Shown: positions 47,095 to 54,665 of the stretch, piece by piece
Layout: the number at the start of each line of letters is the position of its first letter
How positions within the stretch are numbered: the first letter of the stretch is position 1
NCBI GenBank assembly: GCA_044226845.1
Contig: JBGAGG010000007.1
Coordinates: 62,001-126,000, forward strand
DNA from: JAFDZO01 sp044226845
GTDB lineage: Bacteria > Bacteroidota > Ignavibacteria > Tepidaquicellales > Tepidaquicellaceae
Direction of reading: 5' to 3'
DNA length: 64,000 nucleotides
Notes under the pieces: model-generated
What the model was told of the DNA's origin: nothing
The model's input: only the letters and a program-made list of their open reading frames with translations
Database searches by the model: none
Made by a program: the position numbers and the translations under genes

Positions 47095-48408
47095 ATGAAA
47101 AATACAATTTTAGCAGTAGCACTTCTGATTATAATTACTATTTCCGGTTGTTCGGATTCTATCACAAATTCAAATATTGTAAACGCTCCGGATAAATTTC
47201 GCGCATTAACTGAAGCACAGTTTTCGCACATTAGCAATATAAGTGCAATACCGGGTCAGGTTATATATCTTGATCTTGAATCACAGGGAAGTCCTTCAAC
47301 CGGAGACGATACGGGTTTAAACGGCACGGATGAAATAAGTTATACAATAAATGATAATGCTATTTACAGATTTCAGTTAGGTGCTGCGTCAAAGTTTACG
47401 GCGAAGTTTACTGATTGGACAGGAGGTACTGTGTTTCAGCTGAACAATCCGGGAGATACCGTACGCGTAAATATAAATCCGGGAGATTATAAACTTACAT
47501 TGATTTCAACAAGCACGGCTTTAAAACCACAGACAGTTTTTATTCAGCCTGATGTTAATGTAATCAAAAGCGGCAAAGGTGTAAAAAAAGAAGGTATAAG
47601 ACCTGAAGAACTTAATACTCTTATTGAAACAGGAATGTGCGAAGAGTGCAATTTAAAAAATATAGATATCGAAAATAAGAATATGTCTTCGGTCAGATTT
47701 ATAAAATCAGATTTAACAGCTTCAATTTTCAGAAAGGTAATCTTTGATTCAGCATATTTTTATAGTACAAAGCTTGATTCAGTAACTTCCGATCGCTGCG
47801 GTTTAAGTTACTCAAAATTTGACAGCTGCACTGCTTTTCTATATGTTGCCTATGGTGTATTTAAAGGAGCGGTATTTGATGGCTGCAACTTCTACTATAG
47901 TTCCATGGAAGGAACCGGACTGGCACCAAGTACGAATGCAGTTTTCAGGAATTCAAGTTTAATTAGAATGATATTTTCTAATGTAATTTTAGACAGCTCA
48001 CGGTTTACAAACGTAATTCTAGCAGGTTCTTATCCTGAAGACAGTCACTTCAATTATACAGTTTTCAAAGACGTGATTTTGGATTCTTCCAATGTAAATA
48101 ATATAAATGCGCAAAATGCGCTTTTTGAAAATGTAAGTATGAACAGAGTGAGGTTCTCCACAGGTAACTTTACTAAATCAATATTCAAAAATTGTAAATG
48201 CCAGAAAATATCTTTTGTTAATGCTGACTTTACTGATGCATACCTGACTTCAAATGATTTTTACGGAGGTTTCTTTGAAGGGATTATGAACAGAACAACT
48301 CTTATAGGGTGTGATATCAGAGATGCTTATTTTTGCCATGCGCAAATTCAGAATATTACAGCATACAACAATATAAAAGATGAAAACACTTTGTGTTTTC
48401 CCTATTGA
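47095..48408 (+). CDS. Lipoprotein with pentapeptide-like solenoid
   Basis: A protein of about 437 residues with a lipoprotein signal (ILAVALLIIITISGCSDS). A beta-rich domain at about 70-155 (YRFQLGAASKFTAKFTDWTGGTVFQLNNPGDTVRVNINPGDYKLTLIST) resembles pre-peptidase C-terminal-like sandwiches. It is followed by a pentapeptide-repeat-like quadrilateral helix (about 190-435; SSVRFIKSDLTASIFRKVIFDSAYFYSTKLDS, GAVFDGCNFYYSSMEG, VIFKDVILDSSNV-type units). I use ATG 47095. A TTG at 47074 would put seven extra residues before the signal. It follows FG-GAP gene 2 closely and may be its membrane-attached partner. The function is unknown. Confidence 0.72.
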   Translation: MKNTILAVALLIIITISGCSDSITNSNIVNAPDKFRALTEAQFSHISNISAIPGQVIYLDLESQGSPSTGDDTGLNGTDEISYTINDNAIYRFQLGAASKFTAKFTDWTGGTVFQLNNPGDTVRVNINPGDYKLTLISTSTALKPQTVFIQPDVNVIKSGKGVKKEGIRPEELNTLIETGMCEECNLKNIDIENKNMSSVRFIKSDLTASIFRKVIFDSAYFYSTKLDSVTSDRCGLSYSKFDSCTAFLYVAYGVFKGAVFDGCNFYYSSMEGTGLAPSTNAVFRNSSLIRMIFSNVILDSSRFTNVILAGSYPEDSHFNYTVFKDVILDSSNVNNINAQNALFENVSMNRVRFSTGNFTKSIFKNCKCQKISFVNADFTDAYLTSNDFYGGFFEGIMNRTTLIGCDIRDAYFCHAQIQNITAYNNIKDENTLCFPY

Positions 48409-48444
48409 ATAAAATAATATTATAAGTATAATAGAATAAATTTT

Positions 48445-48475
48445 TGCCTCGTATCAATGCGGGGCATTTTTATTT
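48445..48475 (+). terminator. Terminator after the pentapeptide-like lipoprotein gene
   Basis: TGCCTCG (48445-48451) pairs with CGGGGCA (48460-48466), allowing one G-T pair. TTTTTATTT follows, 36 nt beyond the stop codon. Confidence 0.7.
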
Positions 48476-48491
48476 GTATATGCTGCACACT

Positions 48492-48632
48492 TTATCTTCT
48501 TCCGCCCCGTGCTTCATCGTAAATTTGAGGCTCTAACTTAAACCCTTCCTTTCCCCAATTAGTAATTTCCCCAAAATACTTTATTGAATAGGGCATTGCT
48601 GAATCAAATATCTCAGGAATGTCTTTTCTGTC
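48492..48632 (-). pseudogene. Remnant of a third 486-residue-type gene
   Basis: Read on the minus strand, 47 codons give DRKDIPEIFDSAMPYSIKYF then GEITNWGKEGFKLEPQIYDE and ARGGRR-stop. This matches the C-terminus of copy 1 (DRKDIPEIFASAMPDAIKYF... EPQ/DPQIYDEAKDGRRYY). Everything upstream of DRKD is missing. The DNA at 48656-48720 instead resembles the leader block, as if a deletion of roughly 1.8 kb had joined the two. This shows that a further cassette once existed here. Confidence 0.75.
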
Positions 48633-49018
48633 GGAACATCAATTACCAAACGCATAAATTTCTTTTTGCATTTGTAATTTGATGACAGTACTCTGCATAA
48701 GTTTTATATTTTAAAAATTTCAGGAATCATACTATTTTGTACTTTAAAATTCGAACTTATTTTTTCATCCCTATGATGAATTTTCCTGCCTCATCTTTGT
48801 TAAAACAATATCACCTCTGGAATTTTTTTCCATCTTGACGGATTTTTGACGGATTTCTGCAAAATAAAATACTTGAGATTTTTATAACTAATTTTCAAAG
48901 TTCTCGTCGGAAATTTGCATTACAAAACATAACATTATTTATTCATTTCTTCGTGATGACCTTGAGAAATTTAATATGAGATTATTTTAAAAAAAATCAA
49001 ATTCATCTTATAACTACT
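48633..49018. promoter_or_regulatory. Decayed leader fragment and perfect 11-bp tandem
   Basis: At 48656-48720 a fragment (AAATTTCTTTTTGCATTTGT, then CTCTGCATAAGTTTTATATTTTAAA in interrupted form) echoes the conserved leader, and TCCCTATGATG near 48767 echoes its start context. At 48835-48856 TTGACGGATTT occurs twice in exact tandem. Its reverse complement contains AATCCGTCAAAAATCCGTCA, which is also found at 15666-15685. No gene is seen in this stretch. Confidence 0.5.
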
Positions 49019-49228
49019 AATAGGGAAGTTTTTTTAGAAAAGACTTGACATAAAAAAAAATATTGTAATTCATTTTAGCGTGTTGTTGTTCTCTGTAAAT
49101 TATAAATTTATCAATAAATTATTGAAAGTCCCTCTCAAATTTCAGCGTGTTTTTGACCGAATTTCTTTTTGCAATCATGAGGGTATTACGGTATTTTGCA
49201 TACAAGTTTTTAAAATAAAATACCCCTA
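49019..49228 (+). promoter_or_regulatory. Conserved leader/promoter block, copy 2
   Basis: Homologous to 32701-32913, with the same word order: AGAAAAGACTTGACA, TTAGCGTGTTGTTGTT, ATTTCAGCGTGTTTTTGACC, GAATTTCTTTTTGCAATCA, TATTTTGCATACAAGTTTTT and ACCCCTAATGGC at the start codon. Here it drives a beta-helix gene, while copy 1 drives an FG-GAP gene. This implies a shared regulatory module that moved or was duplicated independently of the coding region. Confidence 0.55.
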
Positions 49229-52200
49229 ATGGCAAAAAAACTGATTACTTTAAAAAAGAATAGAATTTTAATTATATTGTTATGTATAATTTCTTTTGCA
49301 TTATCAAAAGAAACTGCAGCAGCTCCTATCTCAGGCGTTGTTACTGTAGGAACGGGCGGCACATATCCCAATCTTACAGGCGCAAGCGGATTGTTCAACG
49401 CAATTAATACAGGAACAGTTACAGGAAATATTTATGTTTCTGTACGCTCTGACTTAGTTGAAACAGGAACTGTTGCATTAAACCAATTTGCAGCCGGTTA
49501 CAAAATTCAGATAAGACCAAGCGGTTCTCTGACAACACGTCTTATCCAGGGAACAACAGTTGCTTTTTTGACTCCTATGATTAACTTAAACGGAGCAGAC
49601 TTTGTTTCAATAAATGGCGCTGACTCTGCAACTAATACAGGACAATATTTCAGATTTGTAAATAATAGTTCTCCTGCAACAAGTACCGGTTCTGTATTCC
49701 AATTCATAAATGATGCCAGACAGGATTCAATAAGAAATTGTATTATTGAAAGTAATGCATCTGGAACAGCCGGAGCATCTGTAGTGCTAAGCACAACAAT
49801 GGGTGCTTCAGGAAACGATTCTATTTTTGTTGATAGGTGTTTATTCAAACAATCAGCAGGTACTAATCCCGGAAGATACCGTACAGCATATTATTCAACA
49901 GGAACAGCTCCCGGCGCGCAAAGAAACAGCGATAACTTTATTACTAACTGTAACTTTACAGGATTGCTTGCCGCTTGCGATTATGTTGTATATCTTGCAG
50001 GAAATGGAAATGGTGATAACTGGACTATATCAAATAATAAGTTCTATAATGATATTAGCTTTAGCGCATCCCACATTGCTATTAATATAAATACAGTATC
50101 ATCTTCAAATAATGTTACAATATCAGGAAATAGTATTGGCGGCTCTGCGCCTGATAGAAGCGGAACAATCTATGGCGGCTTTACTTTTAATACACTTATT
50201 GCCATAGGTTTATCAGTTGGCACGACTACTGCCTCAAATATACAAGGCAACACTATTTCCAATTTTGGACAGTCATATAACTTCGCCAACGATGGAGCAT
50301 GTGGAATTGTAGTCTTCAATGGTAAAGTAAATATAGGAACTACAGTAGGTAATACATTGGGCGGACTTGCAAACCCCTGGGATACTTTAACAGCACCATA
50401 TGATAACGGATGGATTCATAATAAAACTTCTACGGATACTGTCAGAATAGAAAACAACACTATCGGAAATTTTTCGTTCTATGGTCAAGATGTTGCTTTA
50501 GCTTCGGGAATCTTTGTTAGATCAGGAGTAAATATCATTAGAAATAATATAATCAGAGATGGAAAGGGAAATAATCAAGGTACCCTTAGCTCAACTTTTA
50601 CTTTAAAAGGTATTGGGATAGCTTCTACAACGGCAGGTCAAATAGTAGAAGGAAATACAATTTATAATTTAAGTAATATTCTCCTTGGTCCATCACCGTA
50701 TACTACTCCAGCAATTCATTTTACTTCATCGACAGGTTTATCAACTATTTCGAGAAACAGAATATATAACATTACTTCAATTGGATACGGAACAGGTGCA
50801 AATGCGCCTGTAAACTGTGGAATATACGCTTCCTCCTCTGCATCACTAAATATTGTAAACAACCAGATTTCACTTTCAGCTTCTACTTTAGAGCCGAGGT
50901 TAATTGGTATCTATAATAATTCGACCGGAAACGTAACAACATTATATAACTCAGTTTATTTAGGCGGTGTATGCGCAAACACAGCGCAAACTTCTTATGG
51001 TTACCTAAGAAGTTCGACTTCAAATGATACGGTAAGAAATAACCTTTTCTTTAATCAAAGAACAGGCGGCGCAAATAATTATTGCATAGGGGTAACAAAT
51101 GCAACAGGCTGGACATCAAGAACAGCGAACTACAATGCATATTTTCCTTCAGCAGCAAATCAGGTGGGCGTAATCGGTGCGTTTACTCAGCAGACCTTTG
51201 CCAACTGGAAAACAAATTCATTAGGTGATAAAAGCTCGGTAAGCGCTTCGGGAGTTAGTTCTGCTAATTTGTTTACATCAACAGCATCGGGTAATCTGAA
51301 TATAAACCCAAATAATTTTGAGTGCTGGTATGTTGCCGGGTTAGGAACATCTCTCACTACACCTCAGGTACTAAATGATTACGGAACAAGTTCATCCGTA
51401 AGGTCAGGCTCAATATCTACGGGTTCTACTGATATAGGTTCGGATGAATTTACACCTATTGCAAATCCTCCTGATGTTGTAGCCAGCGGGCTTCCTGCAA
51501 ACAGTACTACTACAACATATACTTTTATGGGAAGAACTTTAGGAAGCATAGACTGGGGTCCGGGCGGAACAGTACCAACCGGACTTGAATTTAAATATTA
51601 CTCCGGAACAAATCCTCCGGGTTCATTCGGGTTTCCTGTTGCGAACGGGTACTGGTTAATAACAGCTACGGGCGGTGATAATTTTTCATACGATATTACA
51701 ATCAATTATGATGATGCAATATTAGGAGAAATTACAGCTGATTCGGATATACGTCTATCAAAATCAGAAGATGGGGGTGCAACATGGAATACCTTCACTG
51801 TAAGCGGCACAGCTGCAGGACAATATGCACTTGATACAGCCAACAATACGATAAAGGTTTATGGATTAACATCATTCTCAACTTTTGCATTAACGGATAT
51901 AGATACTCCGTTACCTGTAGAATTATCTTCATTCATAGCCGCTGTTGAAAGGAGAAACGTAATGTTAAACTGGACGATAGCATCAGAACACAATAACTCA
52001 GGATTCGATATTGAGAGAAAAGAAAGTAGTTCAGTTAATAACTGGAGTAAAGTCGGCAACATAGCAGGTGCAGGAACATCAACTACCGCAAGAAATTATA
52101 GCTTCACTGAAATTAATCTGAACACAGGAAAATACAACTACAGACTTAAGCAAATTGATTTCAACGGTAACTTTAAATATTATGAACTGACAGAAGAAGT

Positions 52201-52492
52201 GGAAATCGGTATTCCAAATAAATATGAGATTAGCCAGAATTATCCTAATCCGTTTAATCCAACAACAAAAATAAATTATGATTTACCATTCGACAGCAAA
52301 GTGCAGATTAAGATATTTGATATGACAGGAAGGGAAGTGTATCAGCTTGTAAATCAGGTACAGACGGCGGGATATTACACTTCACAGTTTAATGCATCAG
52401 CATTGGCGAGCGGAGTATATTTCTATCAGATCCTTGCTAAAGGCGGCAAACAATCTTATTCAAAGACAATGAAAATGGTACTTATGAAGTAA
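49229..52492 (+). CDS. T9SS-exported parallel beta-helix surface protein 3
   Basis: A 1087-residue protein with a signal peptide (RILIILLCIISFALSKETAAA). One beta-helix region begins VGTGGTYPNLTGASGLFNAINTG and carries NNKFYNDISF, GNSIGGSAPDRSG, GNTISNFGQ-type rungs. A GRTLGSIDWGPGG segment, a PLPVELSSFIAA fibronectin-like module and a T9SS sorting domain (SQNYPNPFNPTTKINYDLP, ending KMVLMK) follow. It is collinear with the second half of the protein at 36057 over its whole length, so it is a paralogue by partial duplication. The start context is ACCCCTAATGG. Last large gene before the right boundary of the island. Confidence 0.88.
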   Translation: MAKKLITLKKNRILIILLCIISFALSKETAAAPISGVVTVGTGGTYPNLTGASGLFNAINTGTVTGNIYVSVRSDLVETGTVALNQFAAGYKIQIRPSGSLTTRLIQGTTVAFLTPMINLNGADFVSINGADSATNTGQYFRFVNNSSPATSTGSVFQFINDARQDSIRNCIIESNASGTAGASVVLSTTMGASGNDSIFVDRCLFKQSAGTNPGRYRTAYYSTGTAPGAQRNSDNFITNCNFTGLLAACDYVVYLAGNGNGDNWTISNNKFYNDISFSASHIAININTVSSSNNVTISGNSIGGSAPDRSGTIYGGFTFNTLIAIGLSVGTTTASNIQGNTISNFGQSYNFANDGACGIVVFNGKVNIGTTVGNTLGGLANPWDTLTAPYDNGWIHNKTSTDTVRIENNTIGNFSFYGQDVALASGIFVRSGVNIIRNNIIRDGKGNNQGTLSSTFTLKGIGIASTTAGQIVEGNTIYNLSNILLGPSPYTTPAIHFTSSTGLSTISRNRIYNITSIGYGTGANAPVNCGIYASSSASLNIVNNQISLSASTLEPRLIGIYNNSTGNVTTLYNSVYLGGVCANTAQTSYGYLRSSTSNDTVRNNLFFNQRTGGANNYCIGVTNATGWTSRTANYNAYFPSAANQVGVIGAFTQQTFANWKTNSLGDKSSVSASGVSSANLFTSTASGNLNINPNNFECWYVAGLGTSLTTPQVLNDYGTSSSVRSGSISTGSTDIGSDEFTPIANPPDVVASGLPANSTTTTYTFMGRTLGSIDWGPGGTVPTGLEFKYYSGTNPPGSFGFPVANGYWLITATGGDNFSYDITINYDDAILGEITADSDIRLSKSEDGGATWNTFTVSGTAAGQYALDTANNTIKVYGLTSFSTFALTDIDTPLPVELSSFIAAVERRNVMLNWTIASEHNNSGFDIERKESSSVNNWSKVGNIAGAGTSTTARNYSFTEINLNTGKYNYRLKQIDFNGNFKYYELTEEVEIGIPNKYEISQNYPNPFNPTTKINYDLPFDSKVQIKIFDMTGREVYQLVNQVQTAGYYTSQFNASALASGVYFYQILAKGGKQSYSKTMKMVLMK

Positions 52493-52618
52493 GTTTAGAA
52501 TATTAAATGTATATATAACAAGTTCAATTCCGAATACTGAAGCTAATTTTATCATGACGATATTTATCTTATAACAGAGTTTGTTAATTTTGCAAATCTA
52601 ATATTGTATAAAATTGAG

Positions 52619-52665
52619 CGTCAGTAATCTGTAAACTTATCAGTAATCGGTTAGTAAAGTTACAA
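52619..52665. promoter_or_regulatory. Imperfect tandem AGTAA-type repeats
   Basis: AGTAATCTGTA, AGTAATCGGTT and AGTAAAGTTAC occur in sequence, the last two exactly 11 bp apart. It resembles, in spacing, the tandem sites elsewhere in the island, and lies just inside the right boundary. The role is unknown. Confidence 0.35.
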
Positions 52666-52725
52666 TTTTTGTGGCGTAATTCTATTTCGTAGGTGAGTTA
52701 AAGTTCATTTCATTTGTAAAAGATT

Positions 52726-52762
52726 TCTTTCGCAGTGAAAACACGGGTTCGAGTCCTATTGG
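52726..52762 (+). repeat. Candidate right attachment site: degraded copy of the tRNA-Glu 3' half
   Basis: Aligned with 18182-18218 it matches at 33 of 37 positions; the mismatches correspond to tRNA positions 18188, 18209, 18213 and 18214. It keeps CAGTGAAAACACGGGTTCGA with a single change in the flanking words. The T stem would no longer pair (ACGGG against CCTAT), and no 5' half of a tRNA precedes it, so it is not a functional tRNA. Same orientation as the tRNA, as expected for attR. Confidence 0.65.
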
Positions 52763-52892
52763 TGGCTCAGATAAAAAGCCATAGCAGAAAATAATAAGAT
52801 TAGATGAAGTTATTTTAGACTTCTAAAAAATTCTTTATACGGAAGGGTGAGATTAATATTTTAAGAATCTGTATAAAATTATAGACATTCAT

Positions 52893-53087
52893 TCAATGTT
52901 TTGTTTCCTTTTCCTTATTTACAACTGTTAAATGGGAAAAATTTTCGTTGTATAACTTCATTTTATTATATGATAAAAGAAGCATAAGAGTCATCTCATG
53001 TTCTTTTGTAGTTTCGTTACTCTTTACTGCAGTCAGCTTATTCATGGTTGTTGGAATTAATTTAGTTTTTTGAGTTAAAAGGCTCAA
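52893..53087 (-). CDS. Doubtful small protein
   Basis: A possible 64-residue protein, or 50 residues from an internal Met (MNKLTAVKSNETTKEHEMTLMLLL). It is basic, with one short hydrophobic stretch, and shows no family motif or clear ribosome-binding site. It sits in an otherwise gene-free 800-bp gap to the right of the candidate attachment site. It may be chance. No other gene is seen between 52763 and 53236. Confidence 0.2.
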   Translation of the reverse strand: MSLLTQKTKLIPTTMNKLTAVKSNETTKEHEMTLMLLLSYNKMKLYNENFSHLTVVNKEKETKH

Positions 53088-53236
53088 TTTTAAACGGATT
53101 TTAAAACTTCAGGTTAATTATATATCCGTTGTACGCGCCTTTATTTCAATTACCGTGCCAATTAATTTTTGTTAAGAAGTAAGATGAATTATAGAACAAA
53201 CTCTAACAGCAAATTCTATATGTATTGCAGATACTA

Positions 53237-53275
53237 AAAAAGTTCTTCCATTTAATCATGGAAGAACTTTTTATA
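53237..53275. terminator. Strong bidirectional terminator
   Basis: AAAAGTTCTTCCAT pairs perfectly with ATGGAAGAACTTTT around a 6-nt loop, with A-runs on one side and T-runs on the other. It lies just past the end of the minus-strand rhodanese gene. Confidence 0.8.
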
Positions 53276-53295
53276 TTTTTTCTTTTGGAATGTGT

Positions 53296-53610
53296 TTAAC
53301 CTCTGAGTTTCATCAGTAGACTTGTCCATCCTCCGCCATTGTGAACTTCGGTATAACCGTTATTTTTTAAAATTCTTTTAGCTGAAGCGCTTCGCATTCC
53401 GGAAGCACAGCAAGTTATAACCGGCTTATCTTTGTTTATTTTTGAAAGACTGTTTGGAAGCATGTCGAGTGGAATATTTAAAGACCCTTTAATATTACCG
53501 CTGTGATATTCGCTTTTTGTCCGCACATCTACTATTGTTGCTCCGTTATCAAATAGTTCTTTGAAATCTGCTTTAGGTCCGAGTCCGAAAAGTTTTTTTA
53601 GAAATTGCAT
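53296..53610 (-). CDS. Rhodanese-like domain protein
   Basis: A 104-residue single-domain rhodanese. The CH2A-type motif reads NGATIVDVRTKSEYHSGNIKGSLNIP (residues 22-47). The active-site loop is CCASGMRSA (about 70-78), with the sulfur-accepting cysteine and the conserved Arg. It ends GGGWTSL as in GlpE/PspE-type enzymes. Such proteins transfer sulfane sulfur to cyanide or, in cells, to sulfur carriers. There is no signal peptide, so it is cytoplasmic. It is monocistronic with its own terminator. Confidence 0.88.
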   Translation of the reverse strand: MQFLKKLFGLGPKADFKELFDNGATIVDVRTKSEYHSGNIKGSLNIPLDMLPNSLSKINKDKPVITCCASGMRSASAKRILKNNGYTEVHNGGGWTSLLMKLRG

Positions 53611-53864
53611 AGTGATTTTTTAATATGATGAATCGTTAATTGCCCTCATAAATACAGCCCTCATACTTTAATTTCAAATTAAAGATATCGTTAAAGTTTA
53701 TAAAGTCAAATAAAATTATTCAATGCTTTATAATTTCTTTTGTAATAATTTAAACGGCTTCACCTTGTATTTAAAAGATGAATCTTTAATAGTCCATATG
53801 GATTAGTTCCATTTTCAATCCTTTGCACAATTGATTACACATAACCCGATGGGTATATTAGAAT

Positions 53865-54620
53865 ATGACAATAATCATAATATTTTTTATATCGCATTGG
53901 TACCTATCACTATTCTCGCAGTCTTTTCTGCAGCATCGGTATGCTTCTCACGGAGCATTTACGATGAACAGATTCTGGGAAAGATTTTTTTATTTATTTG
54001 CTTATATCACACAAGGTTCTTCATATCTGAGCCCGCGCGCATACGCAGTAATGCACAGAATGCATCATGCTTATGCCGATACTCCTAAAGATCCTCACTC
54101 ACCTAAGAACAGTCCTAATTTTTTTAAAATGATGTGGCAAACAAAACTGGTTTATGCAGATATCATGGATTATAAATTCGATGTTGAAGAGCGGTTTACA
54201 AAAAATCTTCCGCAATGGCATTCTCTTGATATATGGGGGCAAACGTTAACAAACAGGTTAATGTTCTTCTGTTTGTACACAAGTGTCTATGTAATGTTTG
54301 CTCCATATTGGTGGCTGTATTTTCTGATACCCATTCATGTTTTTATGGGACCTGTTCACGGCGCAATTGTTAACTGGTGCGCGCATAAATACGGGCACAG
54401 AAATTTTGAAGTGAAGAATACATCTAAAAATTTTTTATATGTGGATTTTTTAATGCTCGGTGAAGATTATCACAACAATCACCATAAATTTCCATCCAGC
54501 GCAAACTTTGGAGTTAAATGGTATGAGATAGACCCTCTATACTATATAATGCTCGGCTTAGAATTTGTAGGAATAATCAAAATAAAAAACAAAGGGAAAC
54601 ATGTAGAAACGGAATATTAA
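53865..54620 (+). CDS. Membrane fatty-acid (acyl-CoA/acyl-lipid) desaturase
   Basis: A 251-residue integral membrane di-iron enzyme that inserts a double bond into acyl chains. All three histidine boxes are present: HRYASH (about 23-28), HRMHH (about 65-69) and HNNHHKFP (about 205-212). Hydrophobic segments lie at the N-terminus (IIIIFFISHWYLSLF) and at about 130-165 (LMFFCLYTSVYVMFAPYWWLYFLIPIHVFMG). It matches delta-9-type desaturases, but regiospecificity and acyl carrier cannot be read from sequence. No ferredoxin or cytochrome partner is adjacent. Confidence 0.88.
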   Translation: MTIIIIFFISHWYLSLFSQSFLQHRYASHGAFTMNRFWERFFYLFAYITQGSSYLSPRAYAVMHRMHHAYADTPKDPHSPKNSPNFFKMMWQTKLVYADIMDYKFDVEERFTKNLPQWHSLDIWGQTLTNRLMFFCLYTSVYVMFAPYWWLYFLIPIHVFMGPVHGAIVNWCAHKYGHRNFEVKNTSKNFLYVDFLMLGEDYHNNHHKFPSSANFGVKWYEIDPLYYIMLGLEFVGIIKIKNKGKHVETEY

Positions 54621-54665
54621 TTATCCGTACAATTTTTTATAAATGCAGTATTAATTAAAGACAAA

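Larger units (their letters stand above)
18182..52762. mobile_element. Candidate tRNA-Glu-integrated genomic island (about 34.5 kb)
   Basis: The left boundary is the tRNA-Glu 3' half (18182-18218), adjacent to a tyrosine integrase that points into the tRNA. The right boundary is a direct copy at 52726-52762 that matches at 33 of 37 positions and lacks the tRNA's 5' half. Inside are small accessory genes next to the integrase, several giant T9SS surface proteins, duplicated cassettes and broken genes. Ordinary chromosomal genes resume on both sides. The integrase is interrupted and no conjugation, replication or phage structural genes are seen, so the element appears immobile and old. The boundaries are inferred from sequence, not from a comparison with an empty site. 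Confidence 0.6.

Noticed and set aside
52726..52800. A second functional tRNA gene
   Set aside because: Only the 3' half is present, the T stem no longer pairs, and no acceptor or D arm can be drawn from the sequence before it.
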